From Elusimicrobia bacterium GWC2_64_44 (lineage in GTDB: Bacteria; Elusimicrobiota; Elusimicrobia; Elusimicrobiales; UBA9959), in contig MGUG01000007.1 in assembly GCA_001799845.1 (NCBI GenBank), forward strand, positions 59,943-123,942: a stretch of 64,000 nt of DNA, written 5' to 3'. This document shows, one piece after another, positions 8,946 through 19,078 of this stretch (positions are counted from its first letter, which is position 1; each line of letters opens with the position of its first letter). The notes under the pieces are model-generated. The model saw nothing but the letters and a program-made list of their open reading frames with translations, was not told where the DNA came from and made no database searches. Both the position numbers and the translations under genes were made by a program.

Positions 8946-10691
8946 ATGGAACCTTACCTGGCGCAGGCGCAAGCGCTCTGGGGCTCGCCCGAGTTCCAGG
9001 CGCTGCTGACGCCGCTGCGCACCTTGAGCAGCATCAGCGCCATGTTCTGGATGCTGGCGCGCCTGGCGGACCTGGCGCTGGCCGCGCTCAAGCGCATGCT
9101 GTTCGACGAGGTCGGCGCGCTGCTCAGCGTGGCCTACGCCATAGCCCTCTCCGTCGTCTACGCGGCCATGATGTTCTACACCTCGCTGCAGGGGGCCTGG
9201 CACCCGTCGCTGCTCTGGCGCGAACTCTGCGGCTTCGGCTTCATGTACGTCATGCTGGGCGTCACCTTTACGGACCTGCGCACCCGGCGCCTCAAGCCCC
9301 ACACGCCGCTGGCTTTCTTCCTGGGCGTGTGCGCATACCTTTTCCTCGCCCGCGCGCCGGCGCTGGCGCGCCAGCCCGGCGTGGCCGAGTTCCACCGCGT
9401 GCTCGAACTTTTCGCGGCGGGCGGCTGGGGCAATGTGATGACCGCGTTCACGGCGCTGGTGGCGCTGGGCTCGCTGACGGCCATGGCCGCCAGCGAGCTC
9501 GCCTTCGGATTGAGCCCGCTGCTGTACAAACTGCGCGTCATCAAGGCGCTGCCGGTGCGGTTCGATTTCAGCAAGGGCGGCGGCCGCAGCTCGGTGCCGT
9601 CGCTGTTCCGCTCCTTCTTCATCCTCACGCTGCTCGCCGGCGCTGCCGCCATGGCCGCGTACTGGTGGCCCAGGCTGCGCGCGGCCGGCCGGGCCGCGGT
9701 GCCGGCCCTGCAGAGCCGGGCCCAGTCGCCGGAGGCGGCGGCCGCCGCGGCCAGGCTGGGGCGCGTGCTGCCGGCGGTCTCTTTCTCGGCAGTGAGCGCG
9801 CTGCCCCGGCAGGGCACCGTGGCGGACCTGGCTATTCCGGTCTTCCGCGGCCTGCTCTCCGCGCCGCGCGAAGCGGACCGCTGGCTGGCGGCTGCGGCCC
9901 TGGACCGCCTGGACCCTGATTTCCGCATCCCGCGCGAGCGGCTCTTCACCTCTACGCCGTCGGCGCTGGCCTGCACCTGGAACGGCTCCGACTTCGAGCT
10001 TCTGACGCTGCCGCTGCCGGGCGACACGTCTGACAAGACCCGCACCTATTGGATAGCCGACCGCCGCGGCGTGCACTTTACCGGCGTGGGCCCCGGCGAC
10101 CTGCGCGAAGTGGCAGGCTCCAGCGCCTGCGCCGCGGCCGCCTTCGGCTCCGGGGACGGGGCCGTGCTGCTGGCCTTCACCGAGGCGCCGCAGGCCCAGG
10201 GCGGCCCGACGCGGCTATGGCTGACGGCCTACCGCCCGGACAAGCGGCAAGTAGTTACCGCCGCATCGCCGGCGGTCAGCGCTTCGGGGGATTTCGATCT
10301 TTTCGCCGCCGGGGCCGGCGTGGTCTTTGCCGACGCCCCGGTGAGCTCGGCCGCGGCCGCCTGCCAGGGCGCTTGCGGCAAGGTGCTGGGCAGCCGGGTG
10401 CTGGCGCTCGCCACCGAGCCGCTGGTGGAATACCGCGGCGCCATGCTGGAGGGGGACGCCCTCAAGGTGCTGCCGCTCTCGGACCGCACCTACGAACGCA
10501 GCGGCCTGGACCGCAACTACAAGTCCCTGGCACTCTTCGAGGCGGCCTTCCGGTTCGATCCGGAGGCGGGCTTCCTGAACCGCTGGTACCGCCTGGCCCT
10601 ATTGGCCGACGGGCGCCGCTGCGTCAGCGTGGCGCTGGACCCGACGCTGCCCGGAGTGGAAGAGTCCGCCGCCTGGGCCTGCGACCGCTAA
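8946..10691 (+). CDS. Large membrane protein, family not recognised
   Basis: A 581-residue protein starting 3 nt after lysC, probably co-transcribed. The first ~250 residues contain about five or six hydrophobic segments, for example near 55-80, 95-115, 118-135, 155-180 and 222-240, so this part is an inner-membrane domain. Residues ~290-581 look soluble, with a HEAT-like Ala/Leu stretch and then strand-rich sequence. Two short Cys pairs (CQGAC, and RRCVS with WACDR near the end) fit an extracytoplasmic location. No catalytic motif was recognised. Codon use matches its neighbours, so it does not look like a recent acquisition. Confidence 0.75.
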   Translation: MEPYLAQAQALWGSPEFQALLTPLRTLSSISAMFWMLARLADLALAALKRMLFDEVGALLSVAYAIALSVVYAAMMFYTSLQGAWHPSLLWRELCGFGFMYVMLGVTFTDLRTRRLKPHTPLAFFLGVCAYLFLARAPALARQPGVAEFHRVLELFAAGGWGNVMTAFTALVALGSLTAMAASELAFGLSPLLYKLRVIKALPVRFDFSKGGGRSSVPSLFRSFFILTLLAGAAAMAAYWWPRLRAAGRAAVPALQSRAQSPEAAAAAARLGRVLPAVSFSAVSALPRQGTVADLAIPVFRGLLSAPREADRWLAAAALDRLDPDFRIPRERLFTSTPSALACTWNGSDFELLTLPLPGDTSDKTRTYWIADRRGVHFTGVGPGDLREVAGSSACAAAAFGSGDGAVLLAFTEAPQAQGGPTRLWLTAYRPDKRQVVTAASPAVSASGDFDLFAAGAGVVFADAPVSSAAAACQGACGKVLGSRVLALATEPLVEYRGAMLEGDALKVLPLSDRTYERSGLDRNYKSLALFEAAFRFDPEAGFLNRWYRLALLADGRRCVSVALDPTLPGVEESAAWACDR

Positions 10692-10692
10692 A

Positions 10693-10800
10693 GGCCCCGA
10701 ATGGGGAACTTTGTACATTTAAAAGCACCTTAAGCCGTTACCGGTTCCCGATCCTATATTGTATGGTATCCCCAACAGCCCGCCTCGGCGGGCCGGGGTT
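10693..10800 (+). repeat. Conserved intergenic element, copy A
   Basis: This intergenic sequence is closely similar, at identical spacing, to 33073-33175 (copy B). A 27-nt block beginning GGGGAA and ending AGCACC matches at 22 of 27 positions. After a diverged middle, a block ending GGTATCCCCA-CAGCCCGCC matches at about 25 of 29 positions. The two blocks are exactly as far apart in both copies. The 3' block runs into a hairpin (CCCGCC/GGCGGG). In both copies a gene on the same strand starts shortly after (17 and 28 nt). Confidence 0.65.
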
Positions 10801-10817
10801 ATAACTTAGGGGGGAAA

Positions 10818-11795
10818 ATGATAAAGACATTGCAGAAGACCATGCAGGCTGCCGCCATAGACAAGTTCGGCGGCCCGGAGACGCTGAAGGCGCGGGAACT
10901 GCCCACGCCGCAAGCAGGGCCGGGAGAGGTGCTGATAAAGGTTGAGGCCGCGGGGGTAGGGGTCTGGGATCCGTTCGAGCTGGAGGGGGGCTTCGCCGAG
11001 ATGTTCAAAGCCAAGCCAACTTTCCCGTACGTGCCCGGCTCCGACTGCGCCGGCACGGTGACCGCCGTGGGTGAGGGCGTGAGGCGGTTCAAGGAAGGCG
11101 ACAGGGTGTACGCCTTCTCGCTGATGAACCCGAAGGGCGGCAGCTACGCCGAGTACTGCGCCGTCAGCGAGGAGATGGTCTCCCCGATACCGGGAAATCT
11201 TACCACGGAAGAGGCCGGCGCCATGCCCATCTGCGCCATCACAGCCCTGCGCGGGCTGGACGACACGCTTAAACTTCAGCGCGGGGAAACGCTGCTGGTT
11301 ATGGGCGCCAGCGGCGGCATAGGTCACCTGGCCGTGCAGCTGGCAAAGCGCATGGGCGCGCGCGTGCTGGCCGCGGCCTCCGGCGAGGAGGGCGTGGCGC
11401 TATGCCGCAAGCTGGGCGCGGACATGTGCGTGGACGGCCATAAGGACGACATCTCCGAGGCCGTAAAGGAATTCGCGCCCAACGGCCTGGACGCGGTGCT
11501 GCTCACCGCCGGCGGCTTCGCCGCCGACAGGGCCCTGCGCGCCATGCGCGAGGGCGGGCGAGCCGCCCATCCCAACGGCGTAGAGCCCGAGCCGCGCGCC
11601 CCCAAGGGCGTAACGCTGAAGGGTTACGACGGCACTCCGGACGCCGCGGCTATAAGGCGGCTCAACGACCTGATAGAGCAGGGCCCGTTCGAAGTGCACA
11701 TCGCCAGGGCCTTCCCGCTGAACCAGGCGGCCGAGGCGCTGCGCGCCCTCAACTCGCACTTCAGGGGCAAGATGATCCTGCGCCCGGGCTCCTGA
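10818..11795 (+). CDS. NAD(P)-dependent MDR oxidoreductase (quinone oxidoreductase-like)
   Basis: A medium-chain dehydrogenase/reductase of 325 residues without the catalytic or structural zinc ligands. The N-terminal GroES-like domain holds PGEVLIKVEAAGVGVWDPFE and PYVPGSDCAGTVTAVGEGV. The Rossmann domain has LVMGASGGIGHLAVQLAKRMG. The end AAEALRALNSHFRGKMIL is typical of quinone oxidoreductase/zeta-crystallin-like members that reduce quinones or enones with NADPH. A GGGGGGAAA ribosome-binding site precedes the ATG at 10818. It is monocistronic between repeat copy A and a terminator. The physiological substrate is not predictable. Confidence 0.9.
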   Translation: MIKTLQKTMQAAAIDKFGGPETLKARELPTPQAGPGEVLIKVEAAGVGVWDPFELEGGFAEMFKAKPTFPYVPGSDCAGTVTAVGEGVRRFKEGDRVYAFSLMNPKGGSYAEYCAVSEEMVSPIPGNLTTEEAGAMPICAITALRGLDDTLKLQRGETLLVMGASGGIGHLAVQLAKRMGARVLAAASGEEGVALCRKLGADMCVDGHKDDISEAVKEFAPNGLDAVLLTAGGFAADRALRAMREGGRAAHPNGVEPEPRAPKGVTLKGYDGTPDAAAIRRLNDLIEQGPFEVHIARAFPLNQAAEALRALNSHFRGKMILRPGS

Positions 11796-11819
11796 ACGGA
11801 AGTAAGGACCGGGGGGATA

Positions 11820-11861
11820 GCGGCCAGGCCGGGTATAACCAGGCCTGGCCGCGCTTTGTTT
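11820..11861 (+). terminator. Intrinsic terminator after the MDR gene
   Basis: GCGGCCAGGCC (11820-11830) pairs perfectly with GGCCTGGCCGC (11842-11852), followed by GCTTTGTTT. Confidence 0.7.
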
Positions 11862-11906
11862 CCCGGTGGCCGCTTTTGCCTTAAGAAAGCGGAGAACGCC
11901 CGCTTT

Positions 11907-11976
11907 TTTACGGTTTCTTTACGCTTACTGCGGGTCTTTTTACTGGCTGTCCCGACGGGCGGCTGATAAACTATAG
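11907..11976 (+). promoter_or_regulatory. Putative KdpE operator and kdp promoter region
   Basis: Three direct TTTAC words lie at 11907, 11918 and 11939, that is 11 and 21 bp apart, on one face of the helix, in a T-rich stretch. E. coli KdpE binds T-rich direct repeats upstream of kdpFABC, so this is the likely site for the KdpE encoded below. A -10-like TAAACTATAG follows at about 11967-11976; no convincing -35 is seen, as expected for an activator-dependent promoter. Confidence 0.45.
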
Positions 11977-12011
11977 GTGTGCAAAAAACTAATTTTGGAA
12001 GGAGTACCGGT

Positions 12012-12095
12012 ATGAGTTTCACCATAGCTGGAATAGTCGGGGCGCTGCTGCTGGTCTATCTCGTTTACGCGGTGTTCAACCCGGAAAGGTTCTGA
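12012..12095 (+). CDS. kdpF: KdpF, small subunit of the K+-transporting ATPase
   Basis: A 27-residue single-span membrane peptide: MSFTIAGIVGALLLVYLVYA, then VFNPERF and stop. It ends 1 nt before kdpA, has GGAAGGAG upstream, and shows the KdpF pattern of one hydrophobic helix followed by a YALxxPExF-like end. In the Kdp complex KdpF binds KdpA in the membrane and stabilises the assembly. It was identified from operon position plus this pattern. Confidence 0.88.
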   Translation: MSFTIAGIVGALLLVYLVYAVFNPERF

Positions 12096-12096
12096 T

Positions 12097-13788
12097 ATGA
12101 ATACCTTCGACATTCTGCAGGTGGTATTCTACGCTGCGGCGCTGCTGGCGCTATCGAAGCCGCTGGGCGTTTTCCTGGCCGGAGCGCTGAAGGACGACAG
12201 CCCCTGGCAGCGGCGCGTCTTCAGCCCCGTCGAGCGGGCCATCTACCGCCTGGCCGGCATCGCGCCCGGAACGGAGATGAACTGGAAGCGGTATACCGGC
12301 GCCGTGCTGGCCTTCAACGCCTTCGGCTTCCTGGCAGTGTTCCTGCTCCAGCTGTTCCAGCACAAGCTGCCTCTCAACCCCAACGGCCTCGGCCCGGTAG
12401 AAGGTTGGCTGGCCTTCAACACGGCCGTCAGCTTCATGACCAACACCAACTGGCAGTCCTATGCCGGCGAGACCACCCTGAGCTACCTCACGCAGATGCT
12501 GGGGCTCGGCGTGCAGAACTTCCTGAGCGTCGCCACCTCCACGGGCGTGATGGCGGCCCTGGCGCGCGGCCTGGCCGGCCATAAGATCTCCGGCCTGGGC
12601 AATTTCTGGGGCGACGTCACGCGCGTCACCGTGCGGGTACTCCTGCCGCTGTCGCTGCTGGTCGCCTTCGCTCTCGTCGGAGAAGGCGTTGTACAGACTT
12701 TCAGACCCAACGCCAAGGTAACGACGCTGGAGGGGACGGAGCAGGTGATACCGCTTGGCCCCGCCGCTTCTCAGATAGCCATCAAGCAGCTCGGCACAAA
12801 CGGGGGCGGCTTCTACAACGCCAACAGCGCCCACCCGCTGGAGAACCCCACGCCGCTGTCGAACTTCATAGAGATGTTCGCCCTGCTGCTGCTGCCCGGA
12901 GGCTGCGTGTTCGCCTACGGCGCCATGGTGGGGGACAAGGGGCACGCGCGGGCGCTGTTCGCCGTGATGTTCGCCGTCTGGTCAGCGGGCCTGGCCGGCG
13001 CGCTCTACAGCGAGTACCATAGCGCCGCCGTCACCGGCGGGGCGGCGCTGATGGAGGGCAAAGAAGTCCGCTTCGGCGTGACCAACAGCGTCCTCTGGGC
13101 CGTCTCCACCACGGCGGCCTCCAACGGCTCGGTGAACGCCATGCACTCCAGCCTCTCGCCCGTGGCCGGCGGCATAGCCATGTTCAACATGATGCTGGGC
13201 GAGATCATCTTCGGCGGGGTGGGTTGCGGCCTGTACGGCATGGTGCTCTTCGCCCTGCTCACGGTGTTCCTGTGCGGCCTCATGGTGGGGCGCACGCCGG
13301 AATACCTGGGCAAGAAGGTGGAGAAGCGGGAGATGCAGATGACCCTCACCGGCATCCTCGCCTCCAGCGCGGTGCTGCTGATAGGCACGGCGCTCAGCTG
13401 CGCTATGCCGGCGGCGCTGGCCAGCCTTTCCTCCAAGGGCCCGCACGGCTTCTCCGAAATTCTTTACGCCTGGACTTCGGCCTGCGGCAACAACGGCAGC
13501 GCCTTCGCTGGCTTGAACGCCAATGTACCTTTCTACAATATAGGCCTGGGGCTCGCCATGCTGGTGGGGCGCTTCGCGGTGCTGGTCCCGGTGCTGGCCA
13601 TAGCGGGCAGCATGGGCGCCAAGCAGCCTTCGCCGCCTTCGGCGGGCACTTTACCCACGGACACGCCCACCTTCGGCTTGCTGCTGGCCGCCATCATTAT
13701 AATAGTCGGCGGCCTCACCTACTTCCCGGCCCTGACGCTGGGGCCCATAGTGGAGCAATTGCTGATGTTCAAGGGAGCGGCTTTCTAG
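12097..13788 (+). CDS. kdpA: Potassium-transporting ATPase subunit KdpA
   Basis: The K+-binding, channel-like inner-membrane subunit, 563 residues (the E. coli protein has 557), with about ten membrane helices. Family signatures are visible: [19 protein letters not shown] (first selectivity-filter repeat), [21 protein letters not shown], the stretch around [16 protein letters not shown], and [15 protein letters not shown]. Start ATG 12097 follows kdpF by one base. K+ bound here is moved inward at the expense of ATP hydrolysed by KdpB. Confidence 0.97.
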   Translation: MNTFDILQVVFYAAALLALSKPLGVFLAGALKDDSPWQRRVFSPVERAIYRLAGIAPGTEMNWKRYTGAVLAFNAFGFLAVFLLQLFQHKLPLNPNGLGPVEGWLAFNTAVSFMTNTNWQSYAGETTLSYLTQMLGLGVQNFLSVATSTGVMAALARGLAGHKISGLGNFWGDVTRVTVRVLLPLSLLVAFALVGEGVVQTFRPNAKVTTLEGTEQVIPLGPAASQIAIKQLGTNGGGFYNANSAHPLENPTPLSNFIEMFALLLLPGGCVFAYGAMVGDKGHARALFAVMFAVWSAGLAGALYSEYHSAAVTGGAALMEGKEVRFGVTNSVLWAVSTTAASNGSVNAMHSSLSPVAGGIAMFNMMLGEIIFGGVGCGLYGMVLFALLTVFLCGLMVGRTPEYLGKKVEKREMQMTLTGILASSAVLLIGTALSCAMPAALASLSSKGPHGFSEILYAWTSACGNNGSAFAGLNANVPFYNIGLGLAMLVGRFAVLVPVLAIAGSMGAKQPSPPSAGTLPTDTPTFGLLLAAIIIIVGGLTYFPALTLGPIVEQLLMFKGAAF

Positions 13789-13789
13789 T

Positions 13790-15865
13790 ATGACCAAACA
13801 CAGCTTCTGGAGCAGGGAACTGGCGCTTAAAGCCGTCGGGGAAGCCTTCGTTAAACTGGACCCGCGGGGCATGAGCCGCAACCCGGTGATGTTCGTCACC
13901 CTGGTCGGGGCCGTAATGGTAAGCGCGGGCGTGCTGCGCTCGCTGCCCGCCGTTTCCGGCTTCGAACTGCAGATAGCCGTGTGGCTGTGGGTCACAGTGC
14001 TGTTCGCCAACTTCGCCGAGGCCATGGCCGAGGGCCACGGCAAGGCCCGGGCCGAGAGCCTGCGCAAGTCCCGCGTGGAGATACTCGCGCGGGTGCTCAA
14101 GGACGGCAAGGAGACCAAGGTGCAGGCCTCCAGGCTCAAAAAGGGCGACGCCGTGGTCTGCGAAGCGGGGGACTTCATCCCCGGCGACGGCGAAGTTATA
14201 AATGGCATAGCCAGCGTGGACGAATCCGCCATCACCGGCGAGTCGGCGCCCGTCATCCGCGAGAGCGGCGGCGACCGCAGCGCCGTAACCGGCGGCACCC
14301 GCGTGCTGAGCGACCGGATAGTGGTGCGCATCACCGCCGAGCCCGGTAAAAGCTTCGTGGACAGGATGATAGCGCTCATCGAGAACGCCAGCCGGCAGCG
14401 CACGCCCAACGAGATAGCCCTGAGCCTGGTGCTCTCGGCGCTGACCCTCATCTTCATCCTGGCCGTAGGTTCGTTGAAGCTGTTCGCGGACTACGCCGCC
14501 GCCGCGTCGGGCCAGGACCTCTCCGGCATAGTCACCGTCCCCGTGCTGGTGTCGCTCGTGGTCTGCCTGATCCCTACCACCATAGGCGGCCTGCTGAGCG
14601 CCATAGGCATAGCTGGCATGGACCGCCTGGTGCAGCGCAACGTGATAGCCAAGAGCGGCCGCGCGGTGGAAGCGGCCGGCGACATAGACGTGCTGATGCT
14701 CGACAAGACCGGCACTATAACGCTGGGCAACCGCATGGCCTCGGCCTTCGTGCCCGCGCCCGGCGTGGGCGAGAAGGAACTGGCGGAGGCCGCGCAGCTG
14801 GCCTCGCTGTCCGACGAGACCCCGGAGGGCCGCTCCATAGTGGTGCTGGCCAAGACCCGCTTCGACCTGCGGGCCAGGGAGCTGCACCCGCACGAGGCGC
14901 GCTTCATCCCGTTCTCGGCCAATACGCAGTTCAGCGGCGTGGAAATGCTGGACGCGGAGAAAAAGCCCGTCCGCAAGATATTGAAAGGCTCCATCGCCGC
15001 CATCAAGGCGGAGAGCGGCGGGAAGTTCCCGCCGGAACTCGAGGCGGCTCAGGCGGATATCGCTAATTCCGGCGGCACGCCGCTGGCGGTTATAGACAAC
15101 GGCAAAGTCCTCGGCCTGCTGCACCTCAAGGACATAGTGAAGGGCGGCATCCGGGAACGCTTCGCCCAGCTGCGCAAGATGGGCATAAAAACGGTGATGA
15201 TAACCGGCGACAACCCGCTGACGGCCGCGGCCATAGCGGCCGAGGCCGGTGTGGACGACTTCATGGCCCAGGCCACTCCGGAGTCCAAGCTCGCCCGCAT
15301 CCGCGCCGAGCAGAGCTCGGGCCGGCTGGTGGCCATGACCGGCGACGGCACCAACGACGCGCCCGCGCTGGCCCAGGCCGACGTAGCCGTGACCATGAAC
15401 ACCGGCACGCAGGCCGCCCGCGAGGCCGGCAATATGGTGGACCTCGACAGCAACCCCACCAAGCTCATAGAGATAGTGGAGACCGGCAAGCAGCTGCTGA
15501 TGACCCGCGGCTCGCTGACCACGTTCAGCGTAGCCAACGACATCTCCAAGTACTTCGCCATCATCCCGGCCGTCTTCGGGGCGCTCTACGCCGCGAACGG
15601 CGCCTCGTCGGGGCCGCTGGCCGCGCTCAACGTGATGCGGCTGCACTCGCCGCAGAGCGCCATCCTCAGCGCGGTCATCTTCAACGCGCTTATCATCGTG
15701 GCGCTCATCCCGCTGGCGCTGCGCGGCGTTAAGTACGTGGCCGTGGACGCGCAGACCCTGCTGCGCCGGAACATGTTCATCTACGGCCTGGGCGGCATTC
15801 TGATCCCGTTCGCCGGTATCAAGGTGCTGGACCTGCTGCTGGTCGCCATCGGTCTCGCGAGGTAA
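13790..15865 (+). CDS. kdpB: Potassium-transporting P-type ATPase subunit KdpB
   Basis: The catalytic P-type ATPase subunit, 691 residues. The phosphorylated Asp is D305 in the [10 protein letters not shown] motif. The actuator loop TGES is at residues ~149-152, the hinge [16 protein letters not shown] is present, and the KdpB-specific [16 protein letters not shown] lies in the membrane part. Genes kdpA, kdpB, kdpC and kdpD follow each other with 1-nt gaps or overlaps, indicating one tightly coupled operon. Confidence 0.98.
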   Translation: MTKHSFWSRELALKAVGEAFVKLDPRGMSRNPVMFVTLVGAVMVSAGVLRSLPAVSGFELQIAVWLWVTVLFANFAEAMAEGHGKARAESLRKSRVEILARVLKDGKETKVQASRLKKGDAVVCEAGDFIPGDGEVINGIASVDESAITGESAPVIRESGGDRSAVTGGTRVLSDRIVVRITAEPGKSFVDRMIALIENASRQRTPNEIALSLVLSALTLIFILAVGSLKLFADYAAAASGQDLSGIVTVPVLVSLVVCLIPTTIGGLLSAIGIAGMDRLVQRNVIAKSGRAVEAAGDIDVLMLDKTGTITLGNRMASAFVPAPGVGEKELAEAAQLASLSDETPEGRSIVVLAKTRFDLRARELHPHEARFIPFSANTQFSGVEMLDAEKKPVRKILKGSIAAIKAESGGKFPPELEAAQADIANSGGTPLAVIDNGKVLGLLHLKDIVKGGIRERFAQLRKMGIKTVMITGDNPLTAAAIAAEAGVDDFMAQATPESKLARIRAEQSSGRLVAMTGDGTNDAPALAQADVAVTMNTGTQAAREAGNMVDLDSNPTKLIEIVETGKQLLMTRGSLTTFSVANDISKYFAIIPAVFGALYAANGASSGPLAALNVMRLHSPQSAILSAVIFNALIIVALIPLALRGVKYVAVDAQTLLRRNMFIYGLGGILIPFAGIKVLDLLLVAIGLAR

Positions 15866-15866
15866 T

Positions 15867-16409
15867 ATGAAGAACACCATAGACGCTCTTAAACTGTTCC
15901 TGGTACTGACCGTCCTGACCGGGCTGGTCTACCCCCTCGTCGTCTGGGGCGGGGCCAGACTGTTCCTGACCGGCAAAGCCGGAGGTTCCTTGGTCTCCAC
16001 GGGCGGAATGGAAGCCGGCTCGGAACTGGTCGGCCAGGCCTTCGCAAAACCGGGATACTTCCATCCGCGCCCCTCGGCCATCGGCTACAACCCCATGCCC
16101 TCGGGCGGCACCAATCAGTCGCTCACCTCCGCCTCCCTGAGAGCGTCCGTGAAGGACCGCCGGGCCGGCGAGGGAGGGAAAACAGCAGACCTGCTATTCG
16201 CTTCCGGCAGCGGCCTGGACCCGCATATCAGCCCGGCGGCCGCTAAGGCCCAGTGCGCCCGCGTGGCCAGGGCCAGGGGCGCGGCGGAAAGTGATATCAT
16301 ATCCCTCGTGGACTCCCTGACGGAAGGCAGGCAACTGGGCTTCCTGGGCGAGCCCCGCGTGAACGTGCTGCGCCTCAACATGAAACTCGACGGGATGCCG
16401 ATAAAATGA
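15867..16409 (+). CDS. kdpC: Potassium-transporting ATPase subunit KdpC
   Basis: A 180-residue subunit with one N-terminal membrane helix (about residues 10-30) and a soluble domain. Family motifs include LVGQAFAKPGYFHPRPSA, a Tyr-Asn pair in IGYNPMPSGGTNQS, SGSGLDPHISPAAA, and LGEPRVNVLRLN at the end. KdpC is required for complex assembly and ATP affinity. It overlaps the kdpD start by 4 nt (ATGA). Confidence 0.97.
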   Translation: MKNTIDALKLFLVLTVLTGLVYPLVVWGGARLFLTGKAGGSLVSTGGMEAGSELVGQAFAKPGYFHPRPSAIGYNPMPSGGTNQSLTSASLRASVKDRRAGEGGKTADLLFASGSGLDPHISPAAAKAQCARVARARGAAESDIISLVDSLTEGRQLGFLGEPRVNVLRLNMKLDGMPIK

Positions 16410-19078
16410 CCGATACGGACGCTATCCGCCCGGACCCGGACGAACTCCTGAAGTCCCTGAATAAGACCAGGGAGCGCGAGAAGGGCGGCAAACTTAAAAT
16501 ATTCCTGGGCATGTCGGCCGGCGTCGGCAAGACGTACGCCATGCTGGAGGCGGCGCGCGCCCTGTTAAAGGACGGCTCCGACGTTATAGCCGGCATAGTG
16601 GAGACCCACGGCCGGGCGGAGACCCAGAAGCTGCTGGAAGGCCTTTCTGTCATCCCCAGGAAGGATCTTCATTACCGCGGCAAGAAATTCACCGAGCTGG
16701 ACATCGACTCGCTGCTCGCCCGCAAGCCGGAATACGCGCTGGTGGACGAACTGGCGCACACCAACATTCCCGGCTCCCGCCACGAAAAACGCTGGCAGGA
16801 CATCTTTGAGCTGCTGGACCACGGCATCAATGTTTACACCACCCTCAACATCCAGCACGTCGAGAGCCGCAAGGAAGACGTGGAGCTGGTCACCGGCGTG
16901 ACCATACGCGAGAGCGTGCCGGATTCCGTCATAGAGCGCGCCGAGCAGATAGAGCTGGTGGATATCCCGCCGGACACCCTGCTGGAGCGCCTGGCCGAGG
17001 GCAAGGTGTACCTGGGGGAGAAAGCCGCGCAGGCCGCCCATAATTTTTTCCGCCAGGACAAGCTCATGGCCCTGAGGGAGATCTCGCTGCGCTTCGCCGG
17101 AGAAGTGGTAGGCAACGAACTGCGCGAGCTCGGCGGCGCGGCCCAGCCCGGAGCTACGGGACAGGAAAAATTCCTGGTGGCGGTAAGCCACAGCCCCCAT
17201 TCCCGCAGGCTCATACGCGCCGCGCGCAAAATGGCTTTTTCCGCCGACGCGGACTGGGTGGCCCTCCACGTGGACACCGGCATAATCCTGTCCGAAGAGG
17301 ACAAGAACCGCCTTGCCGAAAATATAGAGCTGGCGCGGGAGCTGGGAGCCGCGGTGCTGACCACGACGGACGAAGATATTGTCCGGGCTATCGTGCGCAT
17401 TGCCAGGCAGCACGGCGTAACCAAGATCCTGCTGGGCAGGCCGGGGCGCGTCCCGTTCCTGCGCGCCGGCGGCACCATGCTCAACCGGCTGCTCGGTGAA
17501 ACCGACATAGACATCCATGTGCTGCACTCCGGGCAGATCCCTGCCGCCTCGAAAGAAAGATTTTACTTTCCGGCCTTCAACCTTGGCGCGGCGGGCCCCT
17601 ATAAGACCGTTACGGCGCTGATAGCCGCGGTAACGGCGCTTGGCGCGATCTCCGCCCCGGCCGTAAGCTACCAGTCCGTAGGCTTCCTGTTCCTCCTGGC
17701 AGTTTTAGGAATAGGCGTGTTCTTCACCATCGGCCCCGTACTCCTTTCGGCGGTATTAAGCACGCTGGCCTGGAATTTTTTCTTCATCCCGCCCAAGTAC
17801 ACCCTGATCATCCACCGCACCGAGGACGCGCTGATGTGCCTGGCCTACCTGCTGACGGCGGTGATAACGGGCACGCTCAGCCGCCGCATGGCCCGCAACC
17901 AGCAATTGCTGCGCGCGAAAGAGCGCACAAGCGAGGCCATGCTGGACATCCTGGCGCAATTCGCCTTCAAGACAAGCCGCGCGGAATGCCTTCAGGCGGT
18001 ACTCACTAAAATGCGCGGGCTTTTCAGCGGGTCCTTCGAGCTTATATTCGCAAAAAAGCCGGGCGATACTGAGACTTTCACGGCGACCTCCGTGCACTGG
18101 CTGTCGCAGGCCAGGGAATGGGCCGTAGCCAAATGGGTGCAGGAGAACGGCAAAGAAGCGGGTTGGAGCACGGAGACGCTGAGTTCCGCGCAGGCCCTTT
18201 ACCTGCCGCTTATCACCCACGGTAAAGTGACCGGCGTCCTGTCCTATATGCCCAATAACCCCGGTGCGGCCCTTGCGGAGGAGACACGCAGCCTGCTGCT
18301 GTCGGTCTGCGGCCAGCTGGCGTTCTACCTGGAACAGGAGATCTACCGCGAGCAGGCCCATACAGCCCAGGAATTACAGCGTTCCGAGAAACTGTACCAG
18401 ACCATACTCAACAGCGTCTCGCACGAGATAAAGACCCCCATCACCGCCATCATAGGGCTGGTCTCGGCCCTTGAAGACGAGAAGATAGCTGGCGACGGGG
18501 CCGCGCGCAAGCCTATAATGGACGAGCTTTCGGAATCCGCCGAGCGGCTGGACCGCGAGGTCACCAACATCCTGGACATGTCCCGCCTTTCTTCAGGCGT
18601 GATCAGCCTGAAAAAAGAATGGTTCGAGGCGCGCGACCTGGTAGAATCCTGCGCGGCCAAGCTGGGGCCTAAATTGCACGAACGCGAATTAAAGCTGAAC
18701 CTGCCCGAAGACCTGCCGTTCCTGCACGCCGATTTTTCGCTGATGGAGCAGGCTCTCGGGAATATCCTGGCTAACGCCCTAAACTATACCCAGCCCGGCG
18801 TACCAATTGAAGTTGCCGCTTCACAAAAAGAAAAAGAACTGACGATCCGCGTGGCGGATAAAGGCCCAGGCATTCCGCGGGAATACGTGGGGAAAGTATT
18901 CGACAGGTTCTTCAGGGTGCCCGGCACCCCGTCGGGCGGCACTGGGCTGGGCCTGGCTATCGCCAAAGCCGTGGTGGAGCTGCACGGCGGCACCATCGCC
19001 GCCGACAACCCCGGGGGCGGGGGGGCGGAGTTCGTGATAACGCTGCCGATAGAGCCGCAGCCGGAGCTGAACAAATGA
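16406..19078 (+). CDS. kdpD: Osmosensitive K+ channel histidine kinase KdpD
   Basis: The sensor kinase of the Kdp system, 890 residues. The N-terminal KdpD domain has a Walker A-like GMSAGVGKTYAML (about residues 34-46) and DELAHTNIPGSRHEKRWQD. A USP-like domain follows (around 255-370), then four membrane helices (about 398-490) and a GAF-like region. The catalytic core has H673 in VSHEIKTP, the N-box NILANALNYT, G1 DKGPGIP and G2 GTGLGLAIAKAV. It phosphorylates KdpE in response to low K+ or turgor and also acts as a phosphatase. It overlaps kdpE by 4 nt. Confidence 0.97.
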   Translation: MTDTDAIRPDPDELLKSLNKTREREKGGKLKIFLGMSAGVGKTYAMLEAARALLKDGSDVIAGIVETHGRAETQKLLEGLSVIPRKDLHYRGKKFTELDIDSLLARKPEYALVDELAHTNIPGSRHEKRWQDIFELLDHGINVYTTLNIQHVESRKEDVELVTGVTIRESVPDSVIERAEQIELVDIPPDTLLERLAEGKVYLGEKAAQAAHNFFRQDKLMALREISLRFAGEVVGNELRELGGAAQPGATGQEKFLVAVSHSPHSRRLIRAARKMAFSADADWVALHVDTGIILSEEDKNRLAENIELARELGAAVLTTTDEDIVRAIVRIARQHGVTKILLGRPGRVPFLRAGGTMLNRLLGETDIDIHVLHSGQIPAASKERFYFPAFNLGAAGPYKTVTALIAAVTALGAISAPAVSYQSVGFLFLLAVLGIGVFFTIGPVLLSAVLSTLAWNFFFIPPKYTLIIHRTEDALMCLAYLLTAVITGTLSRRMARNQQLLRAKERTSEAMLDILAQFAFKTSRAECLQAVLTKMRGLFSGSFELIFAKKPGDTETFTATSVHWLSQAREWAVAKWVQENGKEAGWSTETLSSAQALYLPLITHGKVTGVLSYMPNNPGAALAEETRSLLLSVCGQLAFYLEQEIYREQAHTAQELQRSEKLYQTILNSVSHEIKTPITAIIGLVSALEDEKIAGDGAARKPIMDELSESAERLDREVTNILDMSRLSSGVISLKKEWFEARDLVESCAAKLGPKLHERELKLNLPEDLPFLHADFSLMEQALGNILANALNYTQPGVPIEVAASQKEKELTIRVADKGPGIPREYVGKVFDRFFRVPGTPSGGTGLGLAIAKAVVELHGGTIAADNPGGGGAEFVITLPIEPQPELNK

